A stretch of DNA of 64,000 nt from Neoceratodus forsteri (GCA_016271365.2 CM057456.1:886224001-886288000), one strand, 5' to 3'; counted from the stretch's first letter, positions 1 to 11,874 are shown. The notes: generated by a model from the sequence alone, not told the origin. Program-made: numbers and translations.

Positions 1-464
1 ACAAGATCTGAAATACCTATCTGACCATTTGTTGGAATACGTACCACCCTGATGTCTTAGATCAACTAATGCTGACTTTCTCACTGTTCCCAAATTCAAT
101 TTGAAAATGGTAGGTGGAAAGACTTTACTGTTAGGGCTTCCACTTTATGTAATGAACAAAACAGTGAACAGAGGCACCAAAATAAAGATGACCACAGAAG
201 TCAATAATGTGTAGAGACCTGGAAACAAAATGTATTGCCAAAAAAAGGGAGTAAACAGAAGTATGCAAATGAAAATGCCATGGTGAGTAGGATGTAAACA
301 AAAGTAGAGCACTTCCAACCTCACAGGATTCTTTGCCAAGGGATGGGGATGCTTGGTATATCTAGGTAATTATATCATGGCAATCGGTGAGACACAAGCA
401 CCAAAACAGCAAATGCAAACCAATAAGAATGGTACTAAACTGTGCTGATAAATATAGAATAATG
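1..464. other. Unassigned AT-rich flank
   Basis: Low-GC sequence with no long reading frame, no element ends that I can pair and no RNA gene. I see nothing to annotate here. Confidence 0.5.
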
Positions 465-594
465 CATGGGTAAGTGTGGTTTATGGGGATTTTATAGCAC
501 ACTTGAGATGTGTGTTGCCCCACCCAAGGGGTTTATATGGGCATCGTGCATCAAGGGTGTGCATAAATTCCCCATTAAACCACATTTACCCATG
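465..594. mobile_element. Short palindromic (MITE-like) foldback, 130 bp
   Basis: The segment starts CATGGGTAAGTGTGGTTTA and ends with the near-exact reverse complement, and imperfect complementarity continues inward (GCACACTTGA against TCAAGGGTGTGC), so almost the whole element could fold into one hairpin. No coding capacity. Size and structure fit a MITE, but no superfamily is recognised and no clear target duplication is visible. Confidence 0.6.
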
Positions 595-1319
595 TTTTAT
601 TTTTTATATTTACTGGTTTTATGGATTTAAAAGCAATATTGCCTGTAACACTGGGGGGTTAAATCAGGATGCTGTTGACATATTTAGTTTTAAGAGTTTA
701 CCGCTTGTTAAAGAATTTCTTGCTGAGATACTTTGAAGCTGTCGAGAAGCTTGCCCCACACACCGAGTCTGTGAGAAAGCTAGCCATACTGGACGTGCGG
801 CATGAGGACAGCTTCTCTGGTGGCTTTCTAAGCTGCTGCTTTATGTTTTGTGTAGCCATGGTTTACAGAGCTGTTGGGCATTTGCTGGTAGTGGTTTATA
901 ACCACTAACCAGTAAATATACTGTAATAATATCCAAATAACTGGATAACTGAGGCATCCACATTGGTATTTGAAAAGAAACCCAGTAACCCAAAATATAC
1001 AATGACCCTCAAAGAGACAAATCAAAAAAATAAAGGAGCGCCAAATCTATTCAGTAACAAAATGAAAGAGAGAGTCAGTCACAATATAAAAGAATAAAGC
1101 CAAAAAGTTAAATGATCAAGGGGAGGCAGAGGAACAGAAAAGGGGGGAGGTAGAAAAGAAGGCATATACATGGGTGAAGGATGAAACAATAAGATGAAAA
1201 GAGTATTATTCTCAAAGGAGGAGTTTAAGAACTGTTAAAGCTAAGCAATATAGGCAGAACTGGGAAACTGCTGCCAAATCAGTGTACTAGTGCATTTGTA
1301 AATATACTCATTTATTTTA
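595..1319. other. Unassigned sequence
   Basis: About 700 bases with only short chance reading frames. No repeat family, RNA gene or regulatory site is recognised. Confidence 0.4.
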
Positions 1320-1493
1320 CATAACTGAATGTAATTGATGTACTCTTTTACTGTATGACTACTCCTTGTCTAATTTCCTGTGTCAATGAATGCACTATCA
1401 ATGTACTGCACTTCCCGGGTCGCCCCTGAAAACGGGACGTCTTGTCTCAGAGGGCCTACCCAGTTACCAAAATTCAATAAAAAAATAAATACA
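1320..1493 (+). mobile_element. 5'-truncated 3' end of a Rex1/CR1-like LINE
   Basis: The end reads CCCGGGTCGCCCCTGAAAA, then CTACCCAGTTACCAAAA and an AATAAA/AAATAAAT tail. The same landmarks in the same order end the longer LINE near 17280-17362, so this is a short 5'-truncated member of that family. Only 3' UTR is present. The upstream limit is approximate because the two copies diverge there. Confidence 0.65.
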
Positions 1494-1791
1494 TACTCAT
1501 TTATCAAGATACAGAAAAACACACCTTAGCCCTACCTTGGAATTAAAGGGACTCTACTGTAATTTCTTCTTTTAAAGCCTGTTGCAACAGCATTCTATCT
1601 ATTCTCTACTGTACCATCCTCCCCCTGTTCTGTTGGGACGGCCACCTACAGAACCACCTCACCCCTTTTTTCCTCTTTCTTCCTCTTCTTTATTCTGTTT
1701 TTCAAGTCCTTCAAAAAAATGCCTCCTGAATGGCTCAAAATGATAAAATAAATATGTGATAGCTAGCTAGCACAGTGTCATTTTCGAAATA
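1494..1791. other. Unassigned sequence before the L1-like LINE
   Basis: Pyrimidine-rich stretch without recognisable genes. Its last bases hold the left target-site duplication of the next LINE. Confidence 0.4.
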
Positions 1792-1948
1792 TAAAAACAG
1801 ATACTCATTGACTTCCGGTTCCACCTCTGAGGTTGATGTCCTCGTGAATGACTCGCTCCGTCTAACCCTCTAGCATTTCCACCTCTATCAAGTGAATTTT
1901 TCTCAACTAAAACAAATCTAAATATGAATAAGAGGGGAAACAAAGGGA

Positions 1949-2810
1949 ATGAGCACCCGGTGGCTCAAAAAAATCAAAGAATGCCATGGCGATGAGGACA
2001 GATCTGAATCTGAAGTTTCGGACAAAGATGGTGTGCTCCCCCAGACAGCTGCAGCCTATCTTAAATCTGCTGGCACTGCTCAGCGAACTTCGAGGGCTAA
2101 AAAGAGAATCAAGCTTGATACAATTTATAACGAACTGTGTGCATTTCGCGCGGATATTAAACAATTATATACTGAAATATGCAGAGACATAATTCAGCTT
2201 GAACAAAAGGCAGATGAAACGGAGAGGCAGGTCACTGCCACAGAAACTCAAGTCGATGATCTAGAAAATCTGGTCCAACAAATACAAGATTAACAAGAAT
2301 TGCTGGCAGATAGGAGGATGCTGAGAACCGCGCACGGCGCAAAAATATTTGTATTTACTGCTTAACGGAAGGGGCTGAAGGCTCAAATATAAAAGAATTC
2401 ACTATTAACCTCTTGAAATCGGCCCTAGACTTGCTAGCTGACATAGCCCTCAATTTTGACAGAGTACATCAGGCCCTGTCACCCAAGCCTAACTCCCCCA
2501 TGGCTAGTCCCAGATCAAGCATCGCTCGTTTCAGTAGCTATGTAGTTAAGAAGCAGATATTACTTACAGCTTGGTGCAAACAAAAGATCTTTCATGACCA
2601 ATGCTGATTTTATCTAGATGACGACTATGCACCCAAAACAATGAGACTTCGCAGAGCATATCTCCCTCTTCTACCGGTTCCAAAAGCCCAGGGATTAAAA
2701 TTTACTACCCCATGTCCAGCGAAACTGGTAGTCCACCTTTCTTCAGGGAAACAGGAGTTTTCCACAGCAGAGAAAGCTCGAGAGGTGCTCACTAAATAGG
2801 GCCTGGTCTT
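1949..2810 (+). pseudogene. L1-type ORF1 relic (RNA-binding protein)
   Basis: The N-terminal part, to about 2293, is charged and heptad-like (LYTEICRDIIQLEQKADE followed by TERQVTATETQVDDLENL), as expected for the ORF1 coiled coil that drives trimerisation. Downstream fragments in other frames resemble the RRM (ENRARRKNI, then RVHQALSPKPN) and the C-terminal domain (YAPKTMRLRRAYLPLL near 2630). In the L1 family this protein binds the element RNA in the RNP. Stops after 2293 and frameshifts show it is dead. Boundaries are approximate because no intact frame spans it. Confidence 0.6.
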
Positions 2811-3114
2811 TCCAATGGGCCTGCAACCCAGAACAGCCTCCCTCCGAGATGGCAGACAGTGGAGGGGAAACAGCACAAGTGCGAGGATCTCAAGAATGAC
2901 AGCATTGATCTGATACAATGCCTTGCTGAGATTCGTAGAACGGAGAATGCCATTAGGAATACCTGAGGACAGGACACAAAGCTTTTCCTATTCAACTTTA
3001 CATGACTGAGGTACTCTGGGGGGGATTGGGTTTAGGAGGGCGGAGGTGGTTGGGTAGGGATTTCATTCCTACCTGGGCTCTGATGACGGGCCGACTCTAG
3101 GCGCTGAGCATTAT

Positions 3115-3117
<3 letters not shown>

Positions 3118-3147
<30 letters not shown>
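3118..3147. repeat. (AT)n microsatellite
   Basis: Uninterrupted alternating AT for about 30 bases in the spacer between the ORF1 and ORF2 relics of the L1-like LINE, followed by a short CA-rich stretch. Confidence 0.95.
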
Positions 3148-3153
<6 letters not shown>

Positions 3154-4169
3154 CACACCCTCTACCTAACTGGGTTAGCTTACGACCACTTGTCGTGGCA
3201 CTGTGGAGGGGGCATACACCCTCCAGGCTCTTCTCCCCATTCTCCTCTTTAAACCCCTAAAAAGTGGTCTGAATTTTGCCCAGGCTTGTCTCTGTTTGTT
3301 CAGTGGACTACTAAAAGAGGACTTTCATTATGGACAGAGTGATATTATGGATCCTGTATAAAATGGGCAGTTTGACAATCTGCTGCTGAGTTCAGTGGTG
3401 GGTGGGGAGAGATACTTAAAGAAGATAAGGAGCCTGCTACTTAAGTAATTTAGTATGTGCTATTATTATGTAATGGGGGATGTTACTTCATTTGAGACAT
3501 GTACTTCAAGACAACTGTATACTAAACAAAGGCCTTTCCTCTTTTTTGGGGGACTCATTTCATTTCTATACATTAGCTGTTCTGCATTGGGGGCAGGTGA
3601 GTACTTATGGTCAGCCTTATGAGTGTATTACCAGGGTTGCTTCTCTGGGTCACTCTTTCCTTGTCTCCCCTTTTATGTTTTTCCTTCTCAGATTTTTCAT
3701 TTTCTTTGGACTCTAGTGGTCTGCATGGGGCCCAATGCCAGGTGTGCTCTGGACTTACCCCCTTGTCTGGTTTGCAAAATGAATACATCAGTGTGCTTCC
3801 AGAAATAATAGGGAAACGTAGTATAGTTTCCCCTACCTTGGAAGTTTTTTTTTTATTACACCTGGCTGAACTATATAAACTATGGGTTTATTTTGTTATT
3901 ATTAAGTGTTATAGGTTTCTTGTTTGCCTGGTTGGCAACCAGATTTATATGCATTTATTTAATGCCTGCAATACAGAATATGGGAAATGAGGGTAATGGA
4001 GCTGATATAGCCACATTGGAAACTGATGGGGGCTGATTTTGGATGTTTGGGATAGAGCAACAGGGAATGCGGATGATTGGGTTGTTCTATCTGTAATTTA
4101 AGAGAGGGTAGGGAAATTGAAAGGAGGTGGGTTCAAGACTAGGCAGCTCTTAAAATATTTGATGTTATA

Positions 4170-7100
4170 ATGAACACGCCTGCATTAATAATGTCATTTA
4201 ATGTGAATGGTATCCACAACCCCATTAAGAGGAGGAGATTACTTCGCCTATTAAACAAGATAAACCAGATGTTATTTTATTACAGGAAACTCACCTCCCT
4301 CAAGTTGAACACACTAAGCTTAGGTCATGGGGGTTTCAGACTATACTGGCCTCCTCGCACGCCTCTGGCAGGCAGAGGGGCATGGCAATACTGGTCCCAA
4401 GAGGAATTCCATTTCAACTCCAAAAGGAGATAGTAGACGGGGACGGCAGATATGTTATTGTTGTGAGTACACTATATTCCATGCAGATTACCCTGGCATC
4501 TGTGTATTTCCCGCTGGGCTCTCAGGTGCAGGTGGCAAGAAAGTTTTGAGGGGATCTCACACTTCACATGCAGAGTCTCTGTGTGGTAGGAGGCAATCTT
4601 AATGTTACATTAAATGTTAGGCAGGATACTTCTATCCCCTCTCAATACAGGTCGACACCATTACAAAAATATTTAACAGCGATTATTCCTGAGTTGGGTA
4701 TGGTAGACGTGTGGCGCCACTTTTTTCCTTCAGCAACGTCATACACATACTATTCTCCTAAACCCACACATCCTCTAGGTTGGACTATGTTTTTACTTCA
4801 ATTGATGACCTGGAAAGGATCTGAGATATGATACTGGGAGCCTCCATCTTATCGGATCATTCCCCCATATATTTAAAAATAGATGTGATACAGCCACGGA
4901 AATGTGTCTTCTGGCAGTTAAATTTAATGCATTTACAAGACCTGGAATTTATAAAGTTGGTCAAAGAAGCCATACCAAAAATTTTGGCTGACAACAATTC
5001 CCTGGAGATTACCCCTAGTATTAGATGGGACACTCTCAAAATGGTATTAAGGGGGGGAATCATTAGATATTCCATCCATAAAAAGAGAATTCAGGAGGTG
5101 CTACAGGTTAATCTACAGGCTGAGTTGTTACAGCTACAGACTAGACTATTTCAAGGGGATCGATCTGTAAAAACACAACTGGATAATGTTAAACAAAAAC
5201 TACAGAAGTTAGTGGATCAGAAAATAGAGCAGCAATTGCTCTATTTGAAGCTCAAAACATCAGGAGGGTGGACCACGAGGAGCTAGGAACCTGGCTAGGT
5301 GTTTGGGGGGCGAAGGCACAACCTATGGTCACGAAGTTATGGGATCCCATCTCAGGCCGCCTTTTGCTACATCCAGGTGAGATTAGACAGGCGATGGTGC
5401 AATTTTATCAGACTTTATACATTGAGGAACTCCAGCCAAGTCCTCAGCAAATAGCCACGTATTTGCAAAATTCTCCAGTGCCCAGACTCTCCCCCTCCCA
5501 GGCAGAAGGGCTGCTTCTCCCTATTACAGCTAGTGAGGTGTGGGATGTCCTTAAGCTGACTAAATATCAGAAAGCTCCGGAACCGGATGGGTATCCAGTG
5601 GAATTTTACAGAACTTTCTGTCGGTTGCTATCCTTGGCCCTCATTGCAGCATATAGGATATCCAGGGGGGTCAGCCTCCCCCTCCTTCCTGGTGCTACAT
5701 GGAAATAGTGGCCATTCCTAAACCCAGAAAAGACCCATCTTTGATTGCATCCTACCGACTGATTTCGAAGCTTAATTGCGACTACAAACTCTTTATGTTA
5801 GTGCTGGCACATAGGGTGGACATGCTGCTTCCTAGCCTAATTGATGGCGACCAAGTAAGTTTTATTATGAAACCCCAAGCTCAGGATGCAGTCTGATGGG
5901 TTTTATTGTTTACAGAACATGCTTCACATAGACAGATACCTTTAGTCCTTCTCAGCCTAGATGCCAAGAAGGCATTCAATAGGGTGTCTTGGCCCTATCT
6001 ATGGGCCACTTTGAAGCACTTTGCATTGCCAGAGAAGTTTATTTCTCAAATGCAAGCTATGCACCAAGCCCTCTTAATGTACCTTAAGCTCGATGGCATA
6101 TTTTCTTCACCATTTGTTTTATCTAGGGGCATCCGTCAGGGATGCCCGTTATCCCACCTTGTCATTTGCTCTTTATTTGGAACCTCTGGCAGCTAACATT
6201 TTATTTGTTTAACCAGGAGTGGCACACTAAGCTGAAAGCTTGTTTACAGGTGCAACCTGGGAGCACAGGGAAGTTAAGTGACTTGCTCAGGGTCACACAG
6301 TATGCAAGTGGAGGCTATGGGATTCAAACCCAGGTCTCCAGATTTGCAGCTCAGAGCCTTAAACCACTGCGCTACTGCCTCATAATGCATACATTAGGGC
6401 TCAAGCTCTTATTGAGGGAGTCCCAGTGGGAGGATGGTCACATAAATTAACTCTCTTTGCTGATGATATTCTTCTAACCCTTACCTCACCAGAAACATCG
6501 GTCCCAGTGGTGTGGAAACAGCTGGAAGTGTTTAGCAAATTGGCTGGTTATAAGGTGAACAGCGCCAAGATGGAGGTTTTAACATATTCATTTAAGCCCG
6601 CTCAGACCCTGAAAGCCAGTTTCCCGTTCCTCTGGAATAGAGTGGAGATACGGTATTTAGGCATTAAAATACCATATAAGATACTTCAACTAGAACTGAT
6701 GAATTTTGAGCCTATCACGCAACAAATTGCCTTAGATCTGTCTAAGTGGACCTTACTTCCCATGGGGATTCTTTCCCGGGCTGAAACTATTCAACAAATA
6801 TAGACTACCCGCTTACTATTTTTTTTTTACAGACTCTCCCCATACGCTCGTCCAATGTTTATTTTCAAACGTGGGACAAATTGATTTCTAGAGTTATTTG
6901 GGGGGGTAATAGCCACGGGTGAGATACTTCTCGTTACCACTTCCTAGGTCACAAGTGGGACTTAACCTCCCAAATATGCAGCGATACGCACAAGTAGCTC
7001 AGATCCATATAGCTTTACTACATACAGCAACTCAGTATATGGCCCATTGGAAGGATATCGAGGGGTGACTCTTAATGGCCTTGAGGACTTCGTACCTTTC

Positions 7101-8128
7101 ATTTTGGGGGATCTACCAGATTGTATGCCACTCACAAGGTTTATGGGTTTCACTTCAGAATTTTTAAGTGTTGGTTACATGTCTGGCGCTCCTTCCTGTC
7201 ATCTCAGGAGAGACGATACCTTTCTGTGGTCCCAACCCAACAATGGAAAGCATATGATATGTCATATTTTTCAATTGGTAGGCCCCTTGGGTATTCACTC
7301 CTTCTCAGGTCTACATGCTGAATATAAACTCCCTAATAATCAATACCAGACATATTTGAATTTAAGACATCGATTATTACCGTTTGAGGAGACCCTATCG
7401 GGGTAGCCGAATGCCCTTCAGCCTTAATCCAAATGGTGATCCACCATTTGGGGGGACAGGTACAGGAGCACAATATTAGTGGCATGTATCAAGCCTTAGG
7501 TTTTTATGGTACAAATTCCCTGGATTACCTTGGAACCAAATGATCTAGGGAGCTGACAGTAGAACTGGAGGAGGACCAATGGCAAACTTCGACCATGTTA
7601 TATTCAAGAATTACCCCTAATGTATATTGGAAGGAGTATGCATGGAAATTTAGAATCCATTTTTTTAGGACTCCAGATATAATTGCAAAATTTAGGGGGC
7701 AGGAATTTGGGGCATGATGGAGGGAATGTGGTGAAGTGGGCGTAGGGCTGGAGCACATGTTATGGTCATGCTAAAACCCAACGGGGTATTGACAAAAGAT
7801 TAGAACAGAATTAAATGTTATATATGGGAGACCAGACGTACTTACTCTGACTTTTATTTTAACAGCAATGCCACCTGCTGGTATTAAGATACAGGGGATG
7901 CTTTACCACATGTTGGCTCTCTTGGTTCTGATAGCCAAAAAGGTAATTGCAAGACTTTGGCTCTCCAAGCAGATCCCAGTTAAGGAATCTTGGAGAAAGC
8001 TAACATACGAAGTATACAATTTGGAACGGGTTTCAGCTAGAGTGAATGGCCGAGTCCTCAGTTTTGATAATCGATGGAAAAAGTGGACTCTATATCAATT
8101 GGAACACTATCCAGACTTTGTACCATGA
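4170..8128 (+). pseudogene. L1/Tx1-type ORF2 relic (endonuclease + reverse transcriptase)
   Basis: ORF2 of L1-type LINEs nicks the target and copies element RNA there. Seen here: an N-terminal APE motif (MSFNVNGIHNPIKRRRLL, about 4190), a degenerate GDFN site (GGNLNVTLN, about 4590) and the SDHSP motif near 4850. RT blocks follow: FNRVSWPYLWATL (about 5970), RQGCPLS (about 6135) and the catalytic FADD at about 6455, then a long C-terminal region ending near 8128. The coding line shifts frame repeatedly, and the RT is split by an antisense SINE between RQGCPLS and FADD. Degenerate and non-functional. Confidence 0.8.
6201..6386 (-). mobile_element. CORE-SINE (MIR-like), antisense in L1 ORF2
   Basis: Read on the minus strand it has a tRNA-like head with A box (TAGCGCAGTGGTTTAAGG) and B box (GGGTTTGAATCCC). 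A CORE-type body follows (GTGTGACCCTGAGCAAGTCA), then a 3' part ending CCTGGTTAAACAAAT. Three other copies lie at 18228-18422, 44351-44553 and 54001-54208. Imperfect flanking repeats GCTAACATT and GCATACATT fit a target duplication, and the LINE protein resumes directly after the insert, so the SINE came later than the LINE. Confidence 0.8.
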
Positions 8129-8380
8129 TTGTACAAAATTGCCCTCAATTGATTTTTGGGTCTGAGGGTTGGAGATAGCCATGGGAGGGAGATATGGTGG
8201 ATTTGATTGGGTTGACATCAGTGTATGTCTGGGCCTGGCCATAAGAGGGATTGTAGTGCTATTTTTTATCTTACTGGTGACCTTTTTTCCCACATCTATA
8301 AGAAGATCTCCCATGACATAAATGGTTGGCAATGGATTTGGACTCCATGCCTTGGACATTACTCCTTTCAATGTATCCTA

Positions 8381-8383
<3 letters not shown>

Positions 8384-8436
<53 letters not shown>
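8384..8436. repeat. (AT)n microsatellite at the LINE 3' end
   Basis: About 53 bases of pure alternating TA just before the A-rich tail of the L1-like LINE. It generates spurious Ile-Tyr repeat reading frames on both strands. Confidence 0.95.
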
Positions 8437-8439
<3 letters not shown>

Positions 8440-8514
8440 TACTGTATCCTTTTGTTAGGCAAACTATCAGGCAAAAACTAATAAAAAGTAATAAAAAAAA
8501 ACAGATACCCACTG

Positions 8515-9084
8515 TAGTGCCATTTGCTACTGTAAAATTGCACAGTTAAAATATGAGCCGTTTTTTGTTGCACTGTTGTTATGCAGTACATATAGCATAA
8601 AATATGATTGCCTAAAGTACAGTATATTGAAAATATTACATACTGTGAAGCGGTTTGGTGTCTGAGAAAGACAGATTTAGAATAAATGAAAAGTTTCCCT
8701 TGATAGGGAAAAGGCTGGAGAATGTATTTGTTTTATTTTAAATTTATAATGGTATCTGAGGTAAACAAGCATTGTAACAAGCATTCCAGTTATAAACAGC
8801 CTTGTTTTTCCAAACTGCCCAGAGCCTTCAAATCATTCTGTGATGCAATGTCAAAACAGGAAAAAGTATATAAACCCTGTCTGCCTGAAGCATGAGAGAG
8901 GGAAGGACATGCAGTCTTCATGAGAGAGGGAAGGACATGCAGTCTTCATGTCCTCACAGCAATTTGAAACACAGATGGGAAAGGGATCCTAGCGATGTTA
9001 TGTGATCCTGACTGTCACATCCTGACAAATGCTATGTAATGATTTATTTTCTTTTATTTATTTTTATTTCCTTGTGTTTTTTCA
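8515..9084. other. Unassigned sequence with a 28 bp tandem duplication
   Basis: No recognised gene or element. A 28 bp unit beginning CATGAGAGAGGGAAGGACAT is present twice with no mismatch at 8891-8918 and 8919-8946, which suggests a recent local duplication. The end of this stretch is a pyrimidine-rich tract followed by AG at about 9084. Confidence 0.6.
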
Positions 9085-9288
9085 GCTTTGGAACCTTGTT
9101 GAAATAAAATCACGCAGCAAGGGTGGTGTACCTTGTACTAATGGAATCAGTGTCTATCTGTTGCACCCACACCCTGAGACAGTCTTCAAGGAAATAAATG
9201 TGGTTGAGAAAGAAGTACTACAATTAAATGCACAGCCTGAGTTTCAAAACTTTAATACAAAACTATCTGAAAAAAATGAAAGCACATG
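9085..9288 (+). other. Possible 3' exon (weak candidate)
   Basis: A strong acceptor-like context (TTCCTTGTGTTTTTTCAG) precedes an open frame of about 65 codons that begins LWNLVEIKSRSKGG and ends LSEKNEST before a stop. I do not recognise the peptide. The frame lies outside any element I could assign. It could be a terminal exon of a host transcript or simply chance, since short open frames of this size are common here. No matching donor, start codon or conserved domain is visible. Confidence 0.15.
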
Positions 9289-9769
9289 AAAAAAAGATTT
9301 AATTAACAGAAAGCTGAATATGTGGGCAGTCAAGGGCATACATTGGATTGTCCACAACATTCACTCATCAGAGGGAGGACATCTGACCATTAAACCACTC
9401 TGGTGCCAGGGTCAAGTCTAGAGATAGCGGTAATAGGAAACAAAGTTCATAGAATCAAACAAATCACAGATTGATAATTCCTTCAGAACAGAAAGTGATG
9501 ATAGTTATGACTCAGGTTACTAAATTTTTTAGATCTGACACAATCAGATCTAGGACCAGGACCCCACAGGGAAAAGAACATAAAAAACACAAACCAGGAA
9601 AAGACAAAAAGAAGGAGGGTGTAGGGAGGGGGCAGAAGAAGGAATAACCATAGTACCCTTCTGTATGGCAAGTGGTCATAACCTAGGGGCAACAGGACTA
9701 GATAACTAGCATTTCAACATCAAAATGGGATTTAGAAATTCTGAAACATGTCTTTCGGTCCCATAGCCA
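9289..9769. other. Unassigned sequence
   Basis: No element end or gene recognised. It may include the decayed 5' part of the Penelope-like element that follows, but I cannot align it. Confidence 0.35.
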
Positions 9770-11140
9770 CCATATGATGTTAGAACCATCCATTGCGGAA
9801 CCCTACCCAAAATGGCCACAGGGAGAGAATGAGTTAATTATCCTCATTGAGTTAGCCTTACAGAATGAATTTCCTGCTAGAAACGCTAGCCCTCCTGATC
9901 CAGATACAGAGGGTCCCTTAAGCACTGAGGATTCACTGTCTTCATTTAGTAGCTGCTAAAATTCCAGGAAGTGATTTAAAACTGGATATGGACATCAAGG
10001 AAATGAGGTGCTATTTTAAGCCAACATCAATTTTTTGCTCTATCATCAATGTTCTGCAGTTTCTACATTTGAACAATTGATGCTATTAGAGGATGTTAAT
10101 ATATTTTTGACTAGGAGGCAGCTGGGATATCCCAATTTATGAAAGGATGAAAAAGAAGCTATGGAGATATTGCAGTGGAATACAGCTATTGAGATAAAGC
10201 TGGTGGATAAAAGTGGACAGATAGTCATCATGAGTAAAACTGCCTACATACAGTAAATGAGCTCAAACAACTTCAGAATGTTCACTGTTACAGATCACTT
10301 GATGAAGACCTGTCACAGGTGTTCAGACTTAGAACAGACCTTTTTGGGAGACTGCTTTGTCCAAATGCTGGATCTCCAAGAAGGAAATTCAGTTTCTTCA
10401 ACAGGACATTCCTCTGCTGCCCACATTTTAAATATAATCAAACATACAGAAACACCTCCAGTACCCACCAGCCTGCCCCATAATCTTAGGTATAGGTTCA
10501 CTTATGGAAAATACTGCCATCTATGTAGCTGCCTTCCTGAAACCTTTTGTTACATCTTTATCATCTTTCTAAGAGACACTATGACATTGCTGGTGGCCTT
10601 TGGTAACTTCGCATGGGATGAAAATGATATATAGTTAACTATTGTTGTTAGCTCACTTTCTCTAGCATACAACTATCATTGGGGTTTCCATCCACTGTGG
10701 TACATTTTGTACCAAACTGATGCACCAATGTACAATGGCCTGCAAGGAATATCTTCTGGGTGCCATAAACCTAATACTGAAACAGAACTATATACCATTG
10801 TATTCTCGGTATTACAAGTATGTGGCACTGCCATGGAGTCATCACTGGTACCCTCCTATGTTAACATCTTTATGGGGAGGTGGTGGCCATTTATGACTCC
10901 AGACAGAATCTCAATCTTAAAAACATCACTTAGTAGAAATAATTTATAGGTGACATCTTGCGTATCTGGAGTGGCAGTGAGTTCAAATCACAGGTCTTTC
11001 CTGATTACCTTAATAACAATTATTTTTAATCTAAAGTTTATCACATTCATCGTTCCCTTACAGGATAATCCATTCAGTGAAGCCTCAGCCGACTGCTATA
11101 ACAGACAATAAAGTTATTACTGCAGGGTACAGAAAATGTG
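9770..11140 (+). pseudogene. Penelope-like element (PLE) reverse transcriptase relic
   Basis: Penelope-like elements encode a telomerase-related RT, usually joined to a GIY-YIG nuclease. RT landmarks appear in order across shifting frames. IEIKLVDKSGQIVIMSKTAYI (about 10192-10255) corresponds to the ADKGG...VIM...Y block. PPACPIILGIGSL-type sequence (about 10460-10505) corresponds to the PP-R-PI-S block. GTAMESSLVPSYVNIFMG (about 10826-10880) corresponds to the GTAMG-AP-YAN block. ILRIWSGSEF near 10957 follows the expected DD position. Stops and frameshifts are frequent and the catalytic residues are not clearly kept. No GIY-YIG domain is visible. Confidence 0.7.
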
Positions 11141-11730
11141 CTTTTTTTTTTATAGCTCTTTGATCCCTGTTGCCACCTCCCACCTACTTGGCGATACATG
11201 GACGGGAGCTGGTAGGCAGCTCCACCCACCCCTCAGTGGGGTTTGGTCTCTGGTCCACTGCATCCCCGCACCTGACCCTCCCGGCAATCCCCCACAGGTT
11301 ACCCCCCCATGGTAAGGCCGAGGCTGAAGGGTGTCGACTTTCCTTCCCCCCCGAGGCCAACATCTAGACTCTGGAGGGCCGGCACAGGCACTGCAGGGCC
11401 ATCATGGAATCTACCAGCTCCATTTTTTTCCATATTTTCTCCCCGCTCTTTGTTACTGTAGCTCACACGTGTGTGGAGGGACACGTGTGCAGCAACCCGT
11501 GGCACCATCCCTATTTGAGTCACTCCCAACTGCACTACCTCTGAGCCTCCACCCAGGGGCAGCCTTGTAGCAGCTGCAGCTGGGTCCCCACCCGGGAGGG
11601 GAGAGCTGCTTTACAGCTGCTCAATCCATCTCTTGGCCCCCCCACCGACCCAAGCTTGTTCCCGAATCTGGGTCACCAGTATGGCACGAGGTGTGGCATC
11701 CAGTGCCTCAACCCTCAGTGCCATCAGGCT
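11141..11730 (-). mobile_element. Long tRNA-headed SINE (family B), copy 1
   Basis: GC-rich insert, poly-T at its left edge (a poly-A tail on the minus strand). Reading minus from about 11729: ATGGCACTGAGGGTTGAGG resembles a pol III A box and GGTGACCCAGATTCGGGAAC a B box. The head aligns by eye with four other copies (28283, 28928, 39596, 55754). The body also matches copy 3 (CACGTGTCCCTCCACA region against ATGTTCCTCCACATG near 29190). About 590 bp, with no protein. It separates two pieces of the Penelope-like element. Confidence 0.65.
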
Positions 11731-11868
11731 GGTAGAAATTTATCACAAGTAAAACTGCCTACATACAGTAAGTGAGCTCAAACAACTTCCGAATGTTCAC
11801 TCTTACAGATTACTTGATGAAGACCTGTCACAGGTGTTCAGACTTAAAACAGACCTTTTTGGGAGACT
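11731..11868 (+). mobile_element. Second partial Penelope-like copy
   Basis: About 130 bp nearly identical to 10228-10355 (GTAAAACTGCCTACATACAG through GACCTTTTTGGGAGACT) in the same orientation. It covers the start of the RT only and then runs into the AT-rich array. Penelope-like elements are known for partial tandem copies, which may explain the arrangement; a segmental duplication is the alternative. Confidence 0.75.
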
Positions 11869-11874
11869 ATTTTT

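Larger units (their letters stand above)
1809..8496 (+). mobile_element. L1/Tx1-like LINE, near full length, inactive
   Basis: About 6.7 kb with a short 5' UTR, an ORF1 relic, a long ORF2 relic and a 3' end in an AT microsatellite plus A-rich tail. The flanks repeat: AAAAACAGATACTCATTG at about 1793-1810 and AAAAACAGATACCCACTG at about 8497-8514 (16 of 18 bases), a target-site duplication supporting a complete insertion. Both reading frames are broken by many stops and frameshifts, and a CORE-SINE sits inside the reverse transcriptase. Family choice rests on the ORF2 endonuclease/RT layout and ORF1 type; separating L1 from Tx1 needs a phylogeny. Confidence 0.8.

Noticed and set aside
8225..8474. 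Two reading frames with long Ile-Tyr repeats
   Set aside because: They translate the (AT)n microsatellite on both strands; no protein signal.
10257..10634. 125-codon plus-strand frame as a gene
   Set aside because: It overlaps the Penelope RT relic in a different frame from the conserved blocks and is therefore a shadow frame.
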